Shown: positions 15,312 through 25,054, counted from the first letter of the stretch. The stretch: DNA of 64,000 nt from Sandaracinaceae bacterium (GCA_040218145.1 JAVJQK010000012.1:53771-117770), one strand, 5' to 3'. Numbers and translations: made by a program. Notes: generated by a model not told the origin, from the letters alone.

Positions 15312-17666
15312 GTGGGAGAGCCCCAAGCGGCGGAGGAGCCCGAGCGTCTGGCGCCGGGGACCATCCTCGAGGATCGCTACCGCATCCTCGGCGAGCTCGG
15401 CGAAGGCGGGATCGGGTGGGTGTACCGCGCCGAGCACGTGAAGCTGAAGACGCCGGTGGCGATCAAGATGCTGCAGCCGCAGTACGCCCACCACGAGCAG
15501 ATGCGTCCACGGTTCGAGCGCGAGGCCAAGGCGCTCGCCTCTCTCAGCCACCCGAACATCGTCACCCTCACCGACTTCAGCGTCACCGAGGGCCGCCCCT
15601 ACCTCGTGATGGAGCTGCTCGAGGGGCGAGGGCTCGACGTGCTGCTCGCCGAGGGCCCGCTCGACGAGCCCATCACCCGCCACATCGCGGCCCAGGTGAT
15701 CGACGCCCTGGTCTATGCGCACGAGCGCGGGTTCGTGCACCGGGATTTGAAGCCGGCGAACATCTTCCTCTGCGCGCTCCCGACCGACCCGCACCACGTG
15801 AAGCTGCTCGACTTCGGCTTCGTCAAGCTCGTGGCCGACGAGGGCGAGTCTCCGCAATCGGTGCTGACGCAGTCGGGCATCGCCTTCGGCACGCCCTCGT
15901 ACATGTCGCCCGAGCAGGCGACGGGCGACGTGGTGGACGCGCGCGCGGACCTCTACGCGTTCGGCGTCGTGCTCTTCGAGATGCTCGCGGCGCGCCGTCC
16001 GTTCGTGGGGTCGCTGCCCGAGATCGTGCGCCAGCACCTGACCACGCCGCCGCCGCCGCTGTCGGTCGGGGGCCGGGCGATCGACGCCTCCCCCGCCCTG
16101 CGCGAGGTGCTGGCCAGAGCGCTGGCGAAGGAGAGAGAGGACCGCTTCGACCACGCGGAGGCGATGCGAGCGGCGATGCGCGCGATGCCGGTGCCGTGGA
16201 CGGTCCCGGGGATCGGGGAGCACGCGACGCTGCTCGCGGTGCCGGGAAACGACGACGTCGGCTCGGCGGAGACGGTGGCCGCGCGGCCCACCGCGAAGTC
16301 GGAGTCGTCGAGCCCGAAGCCCGCCGCGCCGAGCCTCGAGCGCGCCGCGCTCGGCGAAGCGACGCCCGCCGCTCCGCCGCGCCCGTCGGAGGTGGGCGCC
16401 CCTCCGTCGCGCACGTCGTCCACGCTCGGCCTCGGCTTCGGCCTCCTGTTGATCGCGGCTCTGAGCGGCGCGGCGGTCTGGTACTTCGGCATCCGCCCGA
16501 GCGAGGTCGCGGAGCTCGGCACGAACGCTTTGCAAGGCGCGCTGACAGCCGAAGGCCCTCGAGCTGCCCCCGCCGAGCCCGAGCCGGAGGACGAGGACGC
16601 GCCCCTCCCCGAGCAAGGCGAAGGGGACGAGCAGCTCGCCAGCCTGCTGGACGAGATCTCCGGCGAGTGGTGGGCCGAGGACGAGACGGGCTCGCTCTCG
16701 ACCGACGAGGCGCTGGAAGAAGAGGCGCTGGAAGAAGAAGCGCTCGAAGGAGACGCGGAAGAGGAAGTCCTCGAAGACGAGCCCCTCGAAGAAGACGCGG
16801 AAGAAGAAGCCCTCGGAGGAGACACGGAAGAAGAAGCCCTCGAGGGAGACGCGGAAGAAGAAGAACTTCTCGAAGCAGAAGCCCTCGAAGAAGACGCGGC
16901 GGAGGAGGCCGTGGCCGCCGAGGCGCTCGCCGACGCGCGCGAGGCCACCCCGGCCCAGCCCGTGGAGATCGCCGCGGCGGCGACGGACGCGGAGGACGGC
17001 CCCGACGAGAGCGCGGACGCGGAGGAGGACGACGCGGAGGAGGACGACGCGCCGCTCGGCCCGAACCCATGGCGCGTGCGGCCCGTCGTCCCGCGGCTCG
17101 TGCGCGCGCGGCGCATCGTGCTCGACGGCCGGGCGCTGACCCGCGACCAGAAGCGCGCGCTGCGTGAGCTCGTGCGCGCCGACCGCGCCGACCCGCGACC
17201 GCACCTGGTGCTCGCGCAGAGCTTCGTCGCCGGTGGCCAGCACACGTCCGCGGTCCAGCGCTACGACCTCGCGCACCGGGTCGACGGGAGCGCGCGCGGC
17301 GACCCGCGCATGCTCTTCGATCTCGTCCGCCTCGCGACCGAAGGCGACGCGCAGCGCGACGCGGCCGCGATGCTCGAGCGCGTGTACGGCGAGGACGCGC
17401 TGCTCCTGGTGGACGAGCTGGTCGAGGACGACGACCTCTCCGCCGCGCGCCGCGCGTCTCTTCGCGCGCTCCGGGCGCGCCTCGCGGGCGACGACACCGC
17501 GACGCGCCCTCGCACGCGCGCGCGCCGGCGCGGCGCCACCACCCGACGGCGCGCCCGCACCTCCCGTCGCAGCCGCGCCCGCAGCCGCCGGAGCACCGCC
17601 CGGCGCCGCGCCAGGGCACGCGCCCGCCGCGCGAGGGCGCGCCGCCGCCGCGCGCGACGTCGCTGA
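15312..17666 (+). CDS. Ser/Thr protein kinase with acidic repeats and Arg-rich tail
   Basis: A 784-residue membrane kinase. The N-terminal Hanks domain (about 22-290) has a Gly-rich loop (GELGEGGIGWVY), Lys52 in VAIK, HRDLKPAN near 143, DFG near 166 and the APE-like SPEQ. A single membrane span lies near 375-398. The predicted periplasmic part begins with a highly acidic stretch of Glu/Asp/Ala/Leu repeats (about 465-585), continues with a helical TPR-like region, and ends in about 45 residues that are mostly Arg. The start is GTG. The Arg tail keeps G/C at third positions in this frame, so it is not an obvious frameshift. By family it would phosphorylate cytoplasmic proteins after sensing outside signals. 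Confidence 0.92.
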   Translation: MGEPQAAEEPERLAPGTILEDRYRILGELGEGGIGWVYRAEHVKLKTPVAIKMLQPQYAHHEQMRPRFEREAKALASLSHPNIVTLTDFSVTEGRPYLVMELLEGRGLDVLLAEGPLDEPITRHIAAQVIDALVYAHERGFVHRDLKPANIFLCALPTDPHHVKLLDFGFVKLVADEGESPQSVLTQSGIAFGTPSYMSPEQATGDVVDARADLYAFGVVLFEMLAARRPFVGSLPEIVRQHLTTPPPPLSVGGRAIDASPALREVLARALAKEREDRFDHAEAMRAAMRAMPVPWTVPGIGEHATLLAVPGNDDVGSAETVAARPTAKSESSSPKPAAPSLERAALGEATPAAPPRPSEVGAPPSRTSSTLGLGFGLLLIAALSGAAVWYFGIRPSEVAELGTNALQGALTAEGPRAAPAEPEPEDEDAPLPEQGEGDEQLASLLDEISGEWWAEDETGSLSTDEALEEEALEEEALEGDAEEEVLEDEPLEEDAEEEALGGDTEEEALEGDAEEEELLEAEALEEDAAEEAVAAEALADAREATPAQPVEIAAAATDAEDGPDESADAEEDDAEEDDAPLGPNPWRVRPVVPRLVRARRIVLDGRALTRDQKRALRELVRADRADPRPHLVLAQSFVAGGQHTSAVQRYDLAHRVDGSARGDPRMLFDLVRLATEGDAQRDAAAMLERVYGEDALLLVDELVEDDDLSAARRASLRALRARLAGDDTATRPRTRARRRGATTRRRARTSRRSRARSRRSTARRRARARARRARARRRRARRR
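16711..16896. repeat. Degenerate tandem coding repeats (acidic)
   Basis: Within the kinase gene, short units built on GAAGAAGCCCTCGAAG and GACGCGGAAGAAG recur about eight to ten times and encode runs such as EALEEEALEGDAEEE. The regular unit points to slippage or unequal crossing-over; copy number probably varies between strains. Confidence 0.75.
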
Positions 17667-17681
17667 TCGGATCGGCGCTGA

Positions 17682-19040
17682 TCAGATCCGCGCGTCGAGC
17701 ACGCGGTGAATGGCGGACGCGACCTCGTCGGGCTCGCTCCCCATCTCCACGGGCTGGTTGGCGAGCGGGCTGTCGATTCCGTCGAGCGTGCCCGCGTGGT
17801 AGCGCGCCTTGAACTCGGTGAACTTGAGGCCGTGCGCGGTGGAGATCACGACCACCCGCTCGTCCTTTCGAATCTCACCGCGCTGCACGAGCTTCTCGAA
17901 GCACGCGAGCGCGACGCCGGTGTGGGGGCAGTTGAACATGCCGGTGCGGTCGGCGCGGGCCACGGCGTCGGCGAGCTCCTGCTCGGTCGCCTGCTCGACC
18001 ACGCCGCGGGTGGCGACGAGCGCGCGGATCGCCTTGGGGAGCGACACCGGGTGCCCGATCCGGATCGCGCTCGCGAGCGTGTCCCCCGCCTCGATGGGCG
18101 TGAAGTCCTCCTCGCGCAGATCCCGGTCCTCGGCCCGCGCCTTCTGGTAGGCGAGGTAGAGCGGGTTGGCGCGCGCCGCCTGGCAGCAGACCAGGCGCGG
18201 CGGGTGGTCGATCAGGCCGAGCGCCTGCATCTGGAGGAAGCCCTTCGCGATCGCGCTGACGTTCCCGAGGTTGCCGCCGGGCACGAGCACCCAGTCGGGC
18301 ACCTCCCAGTCGAACTGCTGCACGATCTCGACGCTGATCGTCTTCTGCCCCTCGACGCGCAGGCTGTTCATCGAGTTCGCGAGATAGATGCCCGGGTCCT
18401 CGGTCAGGTGCTGCACGACGCGCATGCACCCGTCGAAGTCCGTGTCGAGGCTGCAGACGATGGCGCCGTTCGCCATGGGCTGGACGAGCTGCGCGGCGCT
18501 GATCTTCCCCTTCGGCAGGAGCACCACCACGGGGATGCCCGCCGCCGCGCCGTAGGCCGCGAGCGCGGCGGAGGTGTCGCCCGTCGACGCGCAGGCCATC
18601 GCGCGGATGGGCCTCCCCTCGGCGATCATCTGTTTGACCGAGCTGACGAGCACCGTCATGCCGAGGTCCTTGAAGCTGCCGGTGTGGCTGGTCCCGCACT
18701 GCTTGACCCAGAGGTCCGGCACGCCGATCTGCGCGCCGTACCGCTCGGCCCAGAAGAGGTTCGTGTTCCCTTCGTAGAGGGACACGACGTTGTCGGGGTG
18801 GACGTGCGGCTGCACCCACTCGTGCTTCGACCAGACGCCGCTGCCGTAGGGCCAGCTCGTCCGGCCGTAGCGCTCGTCGAAGAGGCGCATCCACGCCGCG
18901 CCGCTGCGCTTCTTCAGCGCCTCGGTGTCGTGCTCCACCTCGAGCAGCGCGCCCGTGTCCGGGCAGCGGTAGATGACCTCGTTGAGCGGGTAGCGCGCCT
19001 CGCCGCCCGCCACGCTTCGGAACCAAGCCGAGTACGCCAT
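17682..19040 (-). CDS. thrC: Threonine synthase
   Basis: A 452-residue fold-type II PLP enzyme that converts O-phosphohomoserine to threonine. The PLP lysine is Lys124 in [14 protein letters not shown]; the phosphate-binding GGNLGN loop and the STAHGLKF end motif are present. The early motif [15 protein letters not shown] is the plant-like N-terminal Cys segment. The ATG at 19040 (MAYSAWFRS) is chosen over longer in-frame extensions because those would overlap the next gene. It is convergent with the kinase gene, with 15 bases between stops. The neighbouring genes are not in threonine synthesis, so it appears isolated from hom and thrB. Confidence 0.95.
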   Translation of the reverse strand: MAYSAWFRSVAGGEARYPLNEVIYRCPDTGALLEVEHDTEALKKRSGAAWMRLFDERYGRTSWPYGSGVWSKHEWVQPHVHPDNVVSLYEGNTNLFWAERYGAQIGVPDLWVKQCGTSHTGSFKDLGMTVLVSSVKQMIAEGRPIRAMACASTGDTSAALAAYGAAAGIPVVVLLPKGKISAAQLVQPMANGAIVCSLDTDFDGCMRVVQHLTEDPGIYLANSMNSLRVEGQKTISVEIVQQFDWEVPDWVLVPGGNLGNVSAIAKGFLQMQALGLIDHPPRLVCCQAARANPLYLAYQKARAEDRDLREEDFTPIEAGDTLASAIRIGHPVSLPKAIRALVATRGVVEQATEQELADAVARADRTGMFNCPHTGVALACFEKLVQRGEIRKDERVVVISTAHGLKFTEFKARYHAGTLDGIDSPLANQPVEMGSEPDEVASAIHRVLDARI

Positions 19041-19069
19041 GGGGCCCGCAGCGTACTCCAAAGCCGCGC

Positions 19070-19924
19070 TCAGCGGGACGGGACGCCGTCGTAGCTGCGC
19101 AGGTGCAAGCTCAGCTGCAATCCCACGTTCAGCTCGCCCGGGTTCAACACGTTCGTGCCCACGTAGGCGGACACGCCCATCCACGGGCCGGTGAACCACT
19201 CGAGGGCGAGCCGCGGCTCCACCACCCACTCGGAGGTGCCCGCGACGGTCCGGCTCACGCAGTCGCCCACGCGCGTCTCGCTGTCGAGGAAGACGCCGCG
19301 GCCGCCGAGGTACACCTCGGGGCGCAGCGTGAAGACGTCGATGGGGATGCCAGCGCCGAGCACGAGGCCGCCGCCGAGCGCGGTGATGGAGCCCGGCGTG
19401 TGGACCAGGTCGCCGTCTCGCCGCGGGTCGCCCCCGACCTGCGCGCTCGCGAAGGAGAGCTCGGCCCCGACGGAGACGTAGTCGAAGATCGTCAGGTCCA
19501 GCCGCGCCGTCAGCCCACCCGCGAGCAGGTCGGCGTCATGAAGGTCGCGCCCGGCGTCGCCCACGACGTAGGTCTCGTTCCAGTGCTCGGTGTCGCCGCG
19601 GAACGAGAGGTGACCTACCCGCAGCCGGCGCGCGTTGCCGGCGAGCGAGAGGCGGAAGGCCGGCACGCCGCGCACGTTCCAGCCGCCTCCGAAGCGGCGG
19701 CAGCGCTGATGGCCGAGCACGTCGCTGACCTCGCGACAGGCGGTGTCTCGCGTGCCCGAGCTCGAGCCCCCGCCGTCGTCGTAGCTCCAGTCGATGGGGC
19801 AGCTGTCGCTCGAGTCGCTCGAGGAGCTGGAGTCGTCGCTCGAGCCGCAGCCCTGCGCCGCGGCGCCCGACGGACACAGCGCCACACACAGGAGCGCCGC
19901 CAGGAGTGCTGTCAGTCGACCCAT
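19070..19924 (-). CDS. Secreted/outer-membrane beta-rich protein, hypothetical
   Basis: A 284-residue product starting at ATG 19924, which gives a clean signal peptide ([21 protein letters not shown]). A Ser/Asp/Cys-rich stretch follows (about 25-60). The rest alternates aromatic and polar residues in strands ([57 protein letters not shown]), ending in [12 protein letters not shown], as in small outer-membrane beta-barrels. No specific family recognised. Its start overlaps the end of the upstream lipoprotein gene by 13 bases, so the two are translated together. Confidence 0.75.
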   Translation of the reverse strand: MGRLTALLAALLCVALCPSGAAAQGCGSSDDSSSSSDSSDSCPIDWSYDDGGGSSSGTRDTACREVSDVLGHQRCRRFGGGWNVRGVPAFRLSLAGNARRLRVGHLSFRGDTEHWNETYVVGDAGRDLHDADLLAGGLTARLDLTIFDYVSVGAELSFASAQVGGDPRRDGDLVHTPGSITALGGGLVLGAGIPIDVFTLRPEVYLGGRGVFLDSETRVGDCVSRTVAGTSEWVVEPRLALEWFTGPWMGVSAYVGTNVLNPGELNVGLQLSLHLRSYDGVPSR

Positions 19925-20349
19925 TCGTCCTCCCCCATCGCCACGTCGAGGCACGCCGGGGCCCCTTCGAGCCGCACGCAGACGCGCGACACGCGGTCCA
20001 CGCCGACCGGGAGCACGTACGCGACCTGCTCCTGGAGGTGAGCGCGCCCGTCCAGCGTGGCCGCGGACAGCTCCGATCGCGGATCGTGAGGCCGCAGCGG
20101 CGCGAGGCGCCCGCCCACGTCGGCCGCCACCTCGATGGCGGCGAAGTCGATCGCGACCGGGTGCAGGCAGCGGTTGCCGATGCGGAAGCCGAGCACCGGC
20201 ATGGGCCGCGGCAGGTCGGGCTCGCGCGCCCCGTCGAACACCTGCACGTCGAGGCACTCGTCCGCGAGGGCGACCGCGCCCGGCGAGGGCGGCATCGAGG
20301 TGTACCCACCGCCGCACCCCACGAGCCAGATCGACAGCCAGAGCCTCAT
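19912..20349 (-). CDS. Small lipoprotein, hypothetical
   Basis: A 145-residue product if started at the ATG at 20349, which yields a lipoprotein signal (MRLWLSIWLVGC, Cys12); another ATG is two codons upstream. The mature part shows a beta-rich pattern with two Cys pairs (DECLDV, NRCLHP; VCVRL, PACLDV). No family recognised. It overlaps the start of the beta-rich secreted protein by 13 bases, so they probably form a two-gene envelope operon. Confidence 0.72.
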   Translation of the reverse strand: MRLWLSIWLVGCGGGYTSMPPSPGAVALADECLDVQVFDGAREPDLPRPMPVLGFRIGNRCLHPVAIDFAAIEVAADVGGRLAPLRPHDPRSELSAATLDGRAHLQEQVAYVLPVGVDRVSRVCVRLEGAPACLDVAMGEDEWVD

Positions 20350-20588
20350 CACCATGAGATCTACGCTGGTCGAATCCTCGACCTCCCGCGCGCCGAAAAA
20401 GGAGGCCGGTCGGCGAAAAAGCGGAGCCGCGCGCGCGGCAGATGCCAATCTGAGCCTCATCGGCACACAGTGGCTCAGCCCGTGGGTGGGATGCACGGTT
20501 GTGAAGCCGACGCCCGCCGGGAGCGGCGGCGTCGGGCGCGGTTCGAGTCGAGATCGCGGCTGGCACGCCAGATGCCATTCGGGACGTC
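20350..20588. other. Divergent intergenic region with a repeated CAGATGCCA motif
   Basis: This 239-base gap separates the lipoprotein gene from the rightward membrane-protein gene. It holds two copies of CAGATGCCA[AT]TC (near 20439 and 20569); the first is part of a CAGAT-N4-ATCTG inverted repeat. It also contains two short A-runs (20396-20400 and 20416-20420). Promoters for both directions are expected here, but none can be fixed by eye. Confidence 0.4.
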
Positions 20589-21332
20589 ATGCGCCAGCTT
20601 CTACTCACCGCCGCCCTCCTCGCCGTCCCCACCCTCGCGTCCGCCCAGGCGGTCGGCGTGCTCGGCGATCCCGGCGAGGAGCCGAACACCCCGCGCGCCT
20701 CGACGCCGGAGGGCTACCACTACCCGGGCGTGCCCACCGTCGAGACCTCCACGCCTCAGCCCTACCCGATGATGGCCATGGACCACGAGCGCCCGCCCAT
20801 GGTCCGCACGGACGCGCGGCCGACGCTCTCCTTCGGTCAGAGCTTCGGCCACTCCTGGATGGGCTTCGGCATCGGCGCGGGCGTCGGCGCCGCGGTCGGC
20901 GCCATCGCGGCCGAGGCCAGCTGCGACAACGACTGGAGCTGCGGCGGCAGGTTCATGCTCGGCGTCGCGATCGGCGCGCCCGTGACGGCGCCGCTCGGCG
21001 CGGCCATCAGCGTCTGGGCCTGGGGCGACGCGCGGGGCGCGGGGGGCAACTTCTTCGCCTCGCTCGCCGGCGCGTACCTCGGCGGCGGGCTCGGCTTCGG
21101 GCTCAGCATGCTGATGGCCCAGACCAACGACATGTTCACGATCATCACCGCGATGTGGCTCGGCCCGGTGCTGGGCACGGTCCTCGCCAACCTCGGCGCC
21201 GCGGCCGGCTATCACCTGAGCCGCAGCGGGTCCGAGGAGGCGGGGGGCGCCCCGAGCGCGGTGGTCGTGCCCACGCTCGCGCCCACCGAAGACGGCCGCG
21301 GGGGAACGATCGGCGTCGTCGGCATGTTCTGA
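20589..21332 (+). CDS. Secreted Gly-rich membrane protein, hypothetical
   Basis: A 247-residue protein with a signal peptide (LLLTAALLAVPTLASAQ). A Pro-rich exported linker follows to about residue 85. Four hydrophobic Gly/Ala-rich segments with glycine-zipper character come next (GFGIGAGVGAAVGAIAA, FMLGVAIGAPVTAPLGAAI, SLAGAYLGGGLGFGLSML, and a last one near 195-210), then a polar tail. One loop contains a Cys pair (SCDNDWSCGG). Such proteins are common in myxobacteria, and function is unknown. Start and frame are secure from the signal peptide. Confidence 0.75.
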   Translation: MRQLLLTAALLAVPTLASAQAVGVLGDPGEEPNTPRASTPEGYHYPGVPTVETSTPQPYPMMAMDHERPPMVRTDARPTLSFGQSFGHSWMGFGIGAGVGAAVGAIAAEASCDNDWSCGGRFMLGVAIGAPVTAPLGAAISVWAWGDARGAGGNFFASLAGAYLGGGLGFGLSMLMAQTNDMFTIITAMWLGPVLGTVLANLGAAAGYHLSRSGSEEAGGAPSAVVVPTLAPTEDGRGGTIGVVGMF

Positions 21333-21419
21333 GCGCGCGCCGGCCTCCGGTTGCGTCACCTCCCTCGGCGCGCGACGTTGGGTGGCGCCTTTCGCGCGGG
21401 AGAAACGGTGAGCCGACGC

Positions 21420-22979
21420 ATGAGCCGACGAGACGTGTTGAGACAGGGCGCGCTGGGGGGCGCGGCGCTCACGATGCCGGGGGTCCTCGGCGCCTGCGGC
21501 GGCGGCGTGCGGCAGGCCGTGCGGAGCGCGATGCCAGCGGGCCCGGCGCCGGATCTGTTCGCGATCTTCGGCGTGGACGCGGCGCTGGCGCGCGACGCGC
21601 TGTCGGAGCTGACCTCGCGGGGCGCGGATCGCGCGGAGCTCTACTTCCAGTCGTCGCGCTCGACCTCGGTGCTCTTCCAGGACGGCATCATCAGCCAGGC
21701 GCACGCGAGCGTGGATCTCGGCGTGGGGCTGCGCTGCGTGGTCGGAGAGCAGACCGGCTACGCCTACACCGAGGAGCTGACCCGGGAGAGCTTGCGCGCC
21801 GCGGCGCGCACCGCGGCCGCCATCGCGAGCGGCAGCGCCGTGGTCCCGCCGCAGGAAATCCGGCACCAGGCGCTCCCGCACGACCGCTACGCCATCGAGG
21901 TGCCGTGGCGCGAGGTCGGCGTCGATCGGAAGCTCCCGATCATCCAGCGCGCGGCGGAGCTGGCGCGGGCCGCCGACCCGGCGATCGTGAAGGTCGACGT
22001 CTCCTGGGCGGACGGAGAGAGCCGCGTGCTGATCGCGGACATGGAGGGGCGGGTGGTCTTCGACGAGCGCCCGATGACCCGGCTCAGCGTCACGGTGACC
22101 GCCGAGCGAGGCGGCGAGCGGCAGACCAACCGGGCCAACATCGCGGCGCGGCGCGGCCTCGACTTCTACACGGAGGAGAGGCTCGAGGGCCTGGTCCGCC
22201 AGGCGGTCGATCGCACGATGGTCCTGTTCGAGGCGCGGCGCCCTCCCGCCGGAGAGATGCCCGTGGTCCTCGCGAGCGGGGCGAGCGGCATCCTGCTGCA
22301 CGAAGCCATCGGGCACGGCATGGAGGCGGACTACAACCGCAAGGGGATCAGCATCTACGCCGAGATGCTGAACCGGCAGGTGGCCGAGCCCTTCGTGACC
22401 ATCGTCGACGACGGAACGCTGGAGCACGAGCGCGGCGCGCTCAACGTCGACGACGAGGGGCGCCCGGCGGGTCGCACCGTCCTGGTCGAGAACGGGCGGC
22501 TCGTCAGCTACATGCACGACGCGATCAGCGCGCGGCACTACGGCGTCGAGCAGACCGGCTCGGGGCGACGACAGAGCTTCCGCCACGTGCCGCTCCCGCG
22601 CATGCGCTGCACGTACATGGAAGGCGGCCCACACACGCGCGACGAGATCATCGCCTCGGTCCAGCGCGGCATCCTCGCCGAGACCTTCACGAACGGGCAG
22701 GTCCAGATCGGCGCGGGCGACTACACGTTCTACATCAAGAACGGCTGGCTCATCGAAGACGGCCGGCTGACCGCGCCGATCAAGGACGTGAACATCGTGG
22801 GCAGCGGGCCCGAGACGCTGCGCCGGATCTCGATGGTGGCCGACGACGCGCAGCTCGACACGGGCGGCTGGGTCTGCGGCAAGGGCGGCCAGAGCGTCCC
22901 CGTCAGCCTCGGCATCCCCACCGTGCTCGTCAGCCAGCTGACCGTGGGCGGCGAAGACGGAGGCGACCGTGCTGCGTGA
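21420..22979 (+). CDS. tldD: TldD-family metalloprotease with Tat lipoprotein signal
   Basis: A 519-residue protein from ATG 21420; a GTG four codons earlier (21408) is equally possible. The N-terminus has a twin-arginine motif (SRRDVLRQG), a hydrophobic stretch and a lipobox-like LGAC, so Tat export and lipidation are predicted. The body is TldD: a first domain with RGADRAELYFQSS, and the zinc motif HEAIGHGMEAD near residue 295, with both His of HExxxH. In the known system TldD is cytoplasmic and cleaves unfolded peptides as a heterodimer with TldE (it also removes leaders of some modified peptides). The TldE gene follows with an 11-base overlap. An exported TldD is unusual. Confidence 0.92.
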   Translation: MSRRDVLRQGALGGAALTMPGVLGACGGGVRQAVRSAMPAGPAPDLFAIFGVDAALARDALSELTSRGADRAELYFQSSRSTSVLFQDGIISQAHASVDLGVGLRCVVGEQTGYAYTEELTRESLRAAARTAAAIASGSAVVPPQEIRHQALPHDRYAIEVPWREVGVDRKLPIIQRAAELARAADPAIVKVDVSWADGESRVLIADMEGRVVFDERPMTRLSVTVTAERGGERQTNRANIAARRGLDFYTEERLEGLVRQAVDRTMVLFEARRPPAGEMPVVLASGASGILLHEAIGHGMEADYNRKGISIYAEMLNRQVAEPFVTIVDDGTLEHERGALNVDDEGRPAGRTVLVENGRLVSYMHDAISARHYGVEQTGSGRRQSFRHVPLPRMRCTYMEGGPHTRDEIIASVQRGILAETFTNGQVQIGAGDYTFYIKNGWLIEDGRLTAPIKDVNIVGSGPETLRRISMVADDAQLDTGGWVCGKGGQSVPVSLGIPTVLVSQLTVGGEDGGDRAA

Positions 22980-24285
22980 GCTCGCCGAGCGCGCGGGAGA
23001 CGCGGTCGAGATGGCGCGCGCCGCGGGGGCGGACGACGCGTGGGCCTCGGCGAGCCGGAGCAACGGCGTCGAGGTGCAGGTGCGCGACGGGGAGGTCGAG
23101 AAGCTGCAGGAGAGCACCTCCCGCGGGCTGTCGATCCGGCTCTACGTGGACGGCCGCTACGCGACCTATCGCACGAGCGATCTGCGACCGGAGCCGCTGC
23201 GCGCGTTCGTGCGCGACGCCGTCGCCATGACGCGCGCGCTCGAGCAAGACCCCTTCCGCGTGATCCCGGATCCCGCGCTCTTCGAGGGCCGCTCCACCCT
23301 GGACCTCGAGCTGCACGACCCGGCCGTGCTCGCGCTCGACACCGAGCGACGCCTCGCGTGGTGCATGGAGATGGACGCGCCCTGCCGGGCGGACGCGCGG
23401 GTCGTCAGCGCGACGGTCAGCGTCAGCGGCGGCCACTCGCTGGTGGCGTCGGCGAGCAGCAACGGGTTCTCTGGCCACCACGAGCGCACGAGCCACTGGC
23501 GCGGCGGCAGCGTGACCCTGCGCGACGAGGGCGACGCGCGCCCCGCGGGGAGCTTCTACGCCGGCGCGCGACACCTCGAGGACGTGCCGGACGCGCCGGA
23601 GATCGGGCGGCGCGCGCTGGCCGAGGCCATCCGCCGGGTCGGGGCCACGCAGGGCCCCACGCGCCGCACGACGATGGTCGTCGATCCGCGGGTCTCCGGC
23701 CGGCTCATCGGCCTCCTGCTCGGGCCCGCCACCGCGCGATCGTTCTCGCAGCGGCGCTCCTTCTGGCAGGGTCGGGTCGGGGAGCGCGTGCTGGCGGAGC
23801 GGCTCACGGTGGAGGACGACCCGCTCCGCGTGCGCGGGCTCGGCTCGCGCTACTACGACGGCGAGGGCATCGCCGCGCGGCGCCTCCCGATCGTGGAGGG
23901 GGGCGCCCTCTCCAACCTCTTCGTCGACACGTACTACGGCCGGAAGACCGAGCTGCCGCCGACCACCGCGGGCGCGAGCAACCTGGTCGTCGCGCCCGGC
24001 GAGCGCGGCCTCGCGGAGCTCGTGCGGGACGTCGAGGAGGGGTACCTCGTGACGGCCTGGCTGGGCGGCAACAGCGACGGCACCACGGGCGACTTCTCGC
24101 TCGGCGTCCGGGGGCACACCCTCTCGGGCGGTCGGATCGGCGGGCCGGTCCAGGAGATGAACGTCACCGGCAACCTGCTCTCGCTCTTCGCGAGCCTGGT
24201 CGAGGTCGGCGACGATCCGTGGCCCTACTCCAGCCGCCAGGTGCCGACGCTCGTCTTCGAGGGCGTGCAGTTCAGCGGCGCGTGA
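22969..24285 (+). CDS. pmbA: TldE/PmbA-family partner protein
   Basis: A 438-residue protein starting at GTG, 11 bases before the TldD stop. It has the family's two-domain layout, including GVEVQVRDGEVEKLQESTSRGLSIRLY near the start and the C-terminal GDFSLGVRGHTLSGGRIGGPVQEMNVTGNLL pattern (read here as motif fragments). It lacks the HExxxH zinc motif, as expected for TldE, which forms the other half of the protease. No signal peptide is present, in contrast to its partner. It could be exported only by hitchhiking on the Tat-targeted TldD, or the pair may be separated; both ideas are inference. Confidence 0.92.
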   Translation: MLRELAERAGDAVEMARAAGADDAWASASRSNGVEVQVRDGEVEKLQESTSRGLSIRLYVDGRYATYRTSDLRPEPLRAFVRDAVAMTRALEQDPFRVIPDPALFEGRSTLDLELHDPAVLALDTERRLAWCMEMDAPCRADARVVSATVSVSGGHSLVASASSNGFSGHHERTSHWRGGSVTLRDEGDARPAGSFYAGARHLEDVPDAPEIGRRALAEAIRRVGATQGPTRRTTMVVDPRVSGRLIGLLLGPATARSFSQRRSFWQGRVGERVLAERLTVEDDPLRVRGLGSRYYDGEGIAARRLPIVEGGALSNLFVDTYYGRKTELPPTTAGASNLVVAPGERGLAELVRDVEEGYLVTAWLGGNSDGTTGDFSLGVRGHTLSGGRIGGPVQEMNVTGNLLSLFASLVEVGDDPWPYSSRQVPTLVFEGVQFSGA

Positions 24286-24324
24286 GCGGCGCCGAGCGGC
24301 GCTCGGTGATAGGACACGCGCGCC

Positions 24325-25044
24325 GTGAACGAAGAAGTGCAGAAGCAGGCGGACGACGTGCGCAAGCGGCTGAAGGTCGCCATCCCGGAGCCGCGCGTCG
24401 AGCTGGATCACCAGGACGCGTGGCAGCTGGTGGTGGCGACCATCCTCAGCGCGCAGAGCACCGACAAGAAGATCAACGAGGTCACGCCCGTGCTCTTCGC
24501 GCGCTACCCCACGCCGAAGGATCTGGCGGAGGCCGACCGCGAGGAGCTGGAGGCGGTCCTCAAGCCGACCGGGTTCTTCCGGAACAAGGCGAAGGCCGTG
24601 CAGGGCGCCGCGAAGAAGGTCGCCCTGGACTTCGGCGGCGAGGTCCCGCGCACGATGAAGGAGATCACCACCCTCCCCGGCGTCGCGCGCAAGACGGGCA
24701 ACGTGGTCCTGGGATCCGCCTACGGGATCGCGACCGGCATGGTGGTCGACACGCACGTCAAGCGCGTCAGCAAGCGGCTCGAGCTGACGGTCGAGCAGAC
24801 ACCGGAGAAGATCGAGGCGGAGCTCTGCGGCCTGTTCCCGAAGCGCAGCTGGGTGAAGCTCAGCCACCGGCTCGTCCTGCACGGCCGCTACGTCTGCCAG
24901 GCGAAGAAGCCTCGCTGCGGGCGCTGTCCGCTCAACGAGATCTGCAGCGTGGCCGACGCGAAGCCGGAGGTGCGCGGCTGGAAGCAGCGCGCCGCGTGGG
25001 AGGAGCGCCTCGTCGCGTCGAAGGGCGAGCTCGACCAGCTCTGA
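24325..25044 (+). CDS. nth: Endonuclease III (DNA glycosylase/AP lyase)
   Basis: A 239-residue base-excision-repair enzyme that removes oxidised pyrimidines and cuts the resulting abasic site. The helix-hairpin-helix LPGVARKTGNVVLG carries the catalytic Lys, and the catalytic Asp follows in VVDTHVKR. The four Cys of the [4Fe-4S] cluster are in the C-x6-C-x2-C-x5-C pattern ending CPLNEIC. The protein starts at GTG and extends about 20 residues past the cluster (family members usually end soon after it). It follows the TldE gene by 39 bases on the same strand. Confidence 0.95.
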   Translation: MNEEVQKQADDVRKRLKVAIPEPRVELDHQDAWQLVVATILSAQSTDKKINEVTPVLFARYPTPKDLAEADREELEAVLKPTGFFRNKAKAVQGAAKKVALDFGGEVPRTMKEITTLPGVARKTGNVVLGSAYGIATGMVVDTHVKRVSKRLELTVEQTPEKIEAELCGLFPKRSWVKLSHRLVLHGRYVCQAKKPRCGRCPLNEICSVADAKPEVRGWKQRAAWEERLVASKGELDQL

Positions 25045-25054
25045 GCTCGGTCGC

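Noticed and set aside
17664..17690. GATC-rich imperfect repeat between the kinase and thrC stops, as a terminator
   Set aside because: The stem is weak and no T-run follows on either strand.
17500..17709. Possible frameshift at the Arg-rich kinase tail
   Set aside because: Third-position G/C is kept in the annotated frame and there is no homologue to compare, so I left the tail as it is and only flagged it.
20561..20576. TGGCAC-N5-ATGC, close to a sigma-54 -24/-12 promoter
   Set aside because: It would start RNA only about three bases before the ATG, so it is probably chance in GC-rich DNA.
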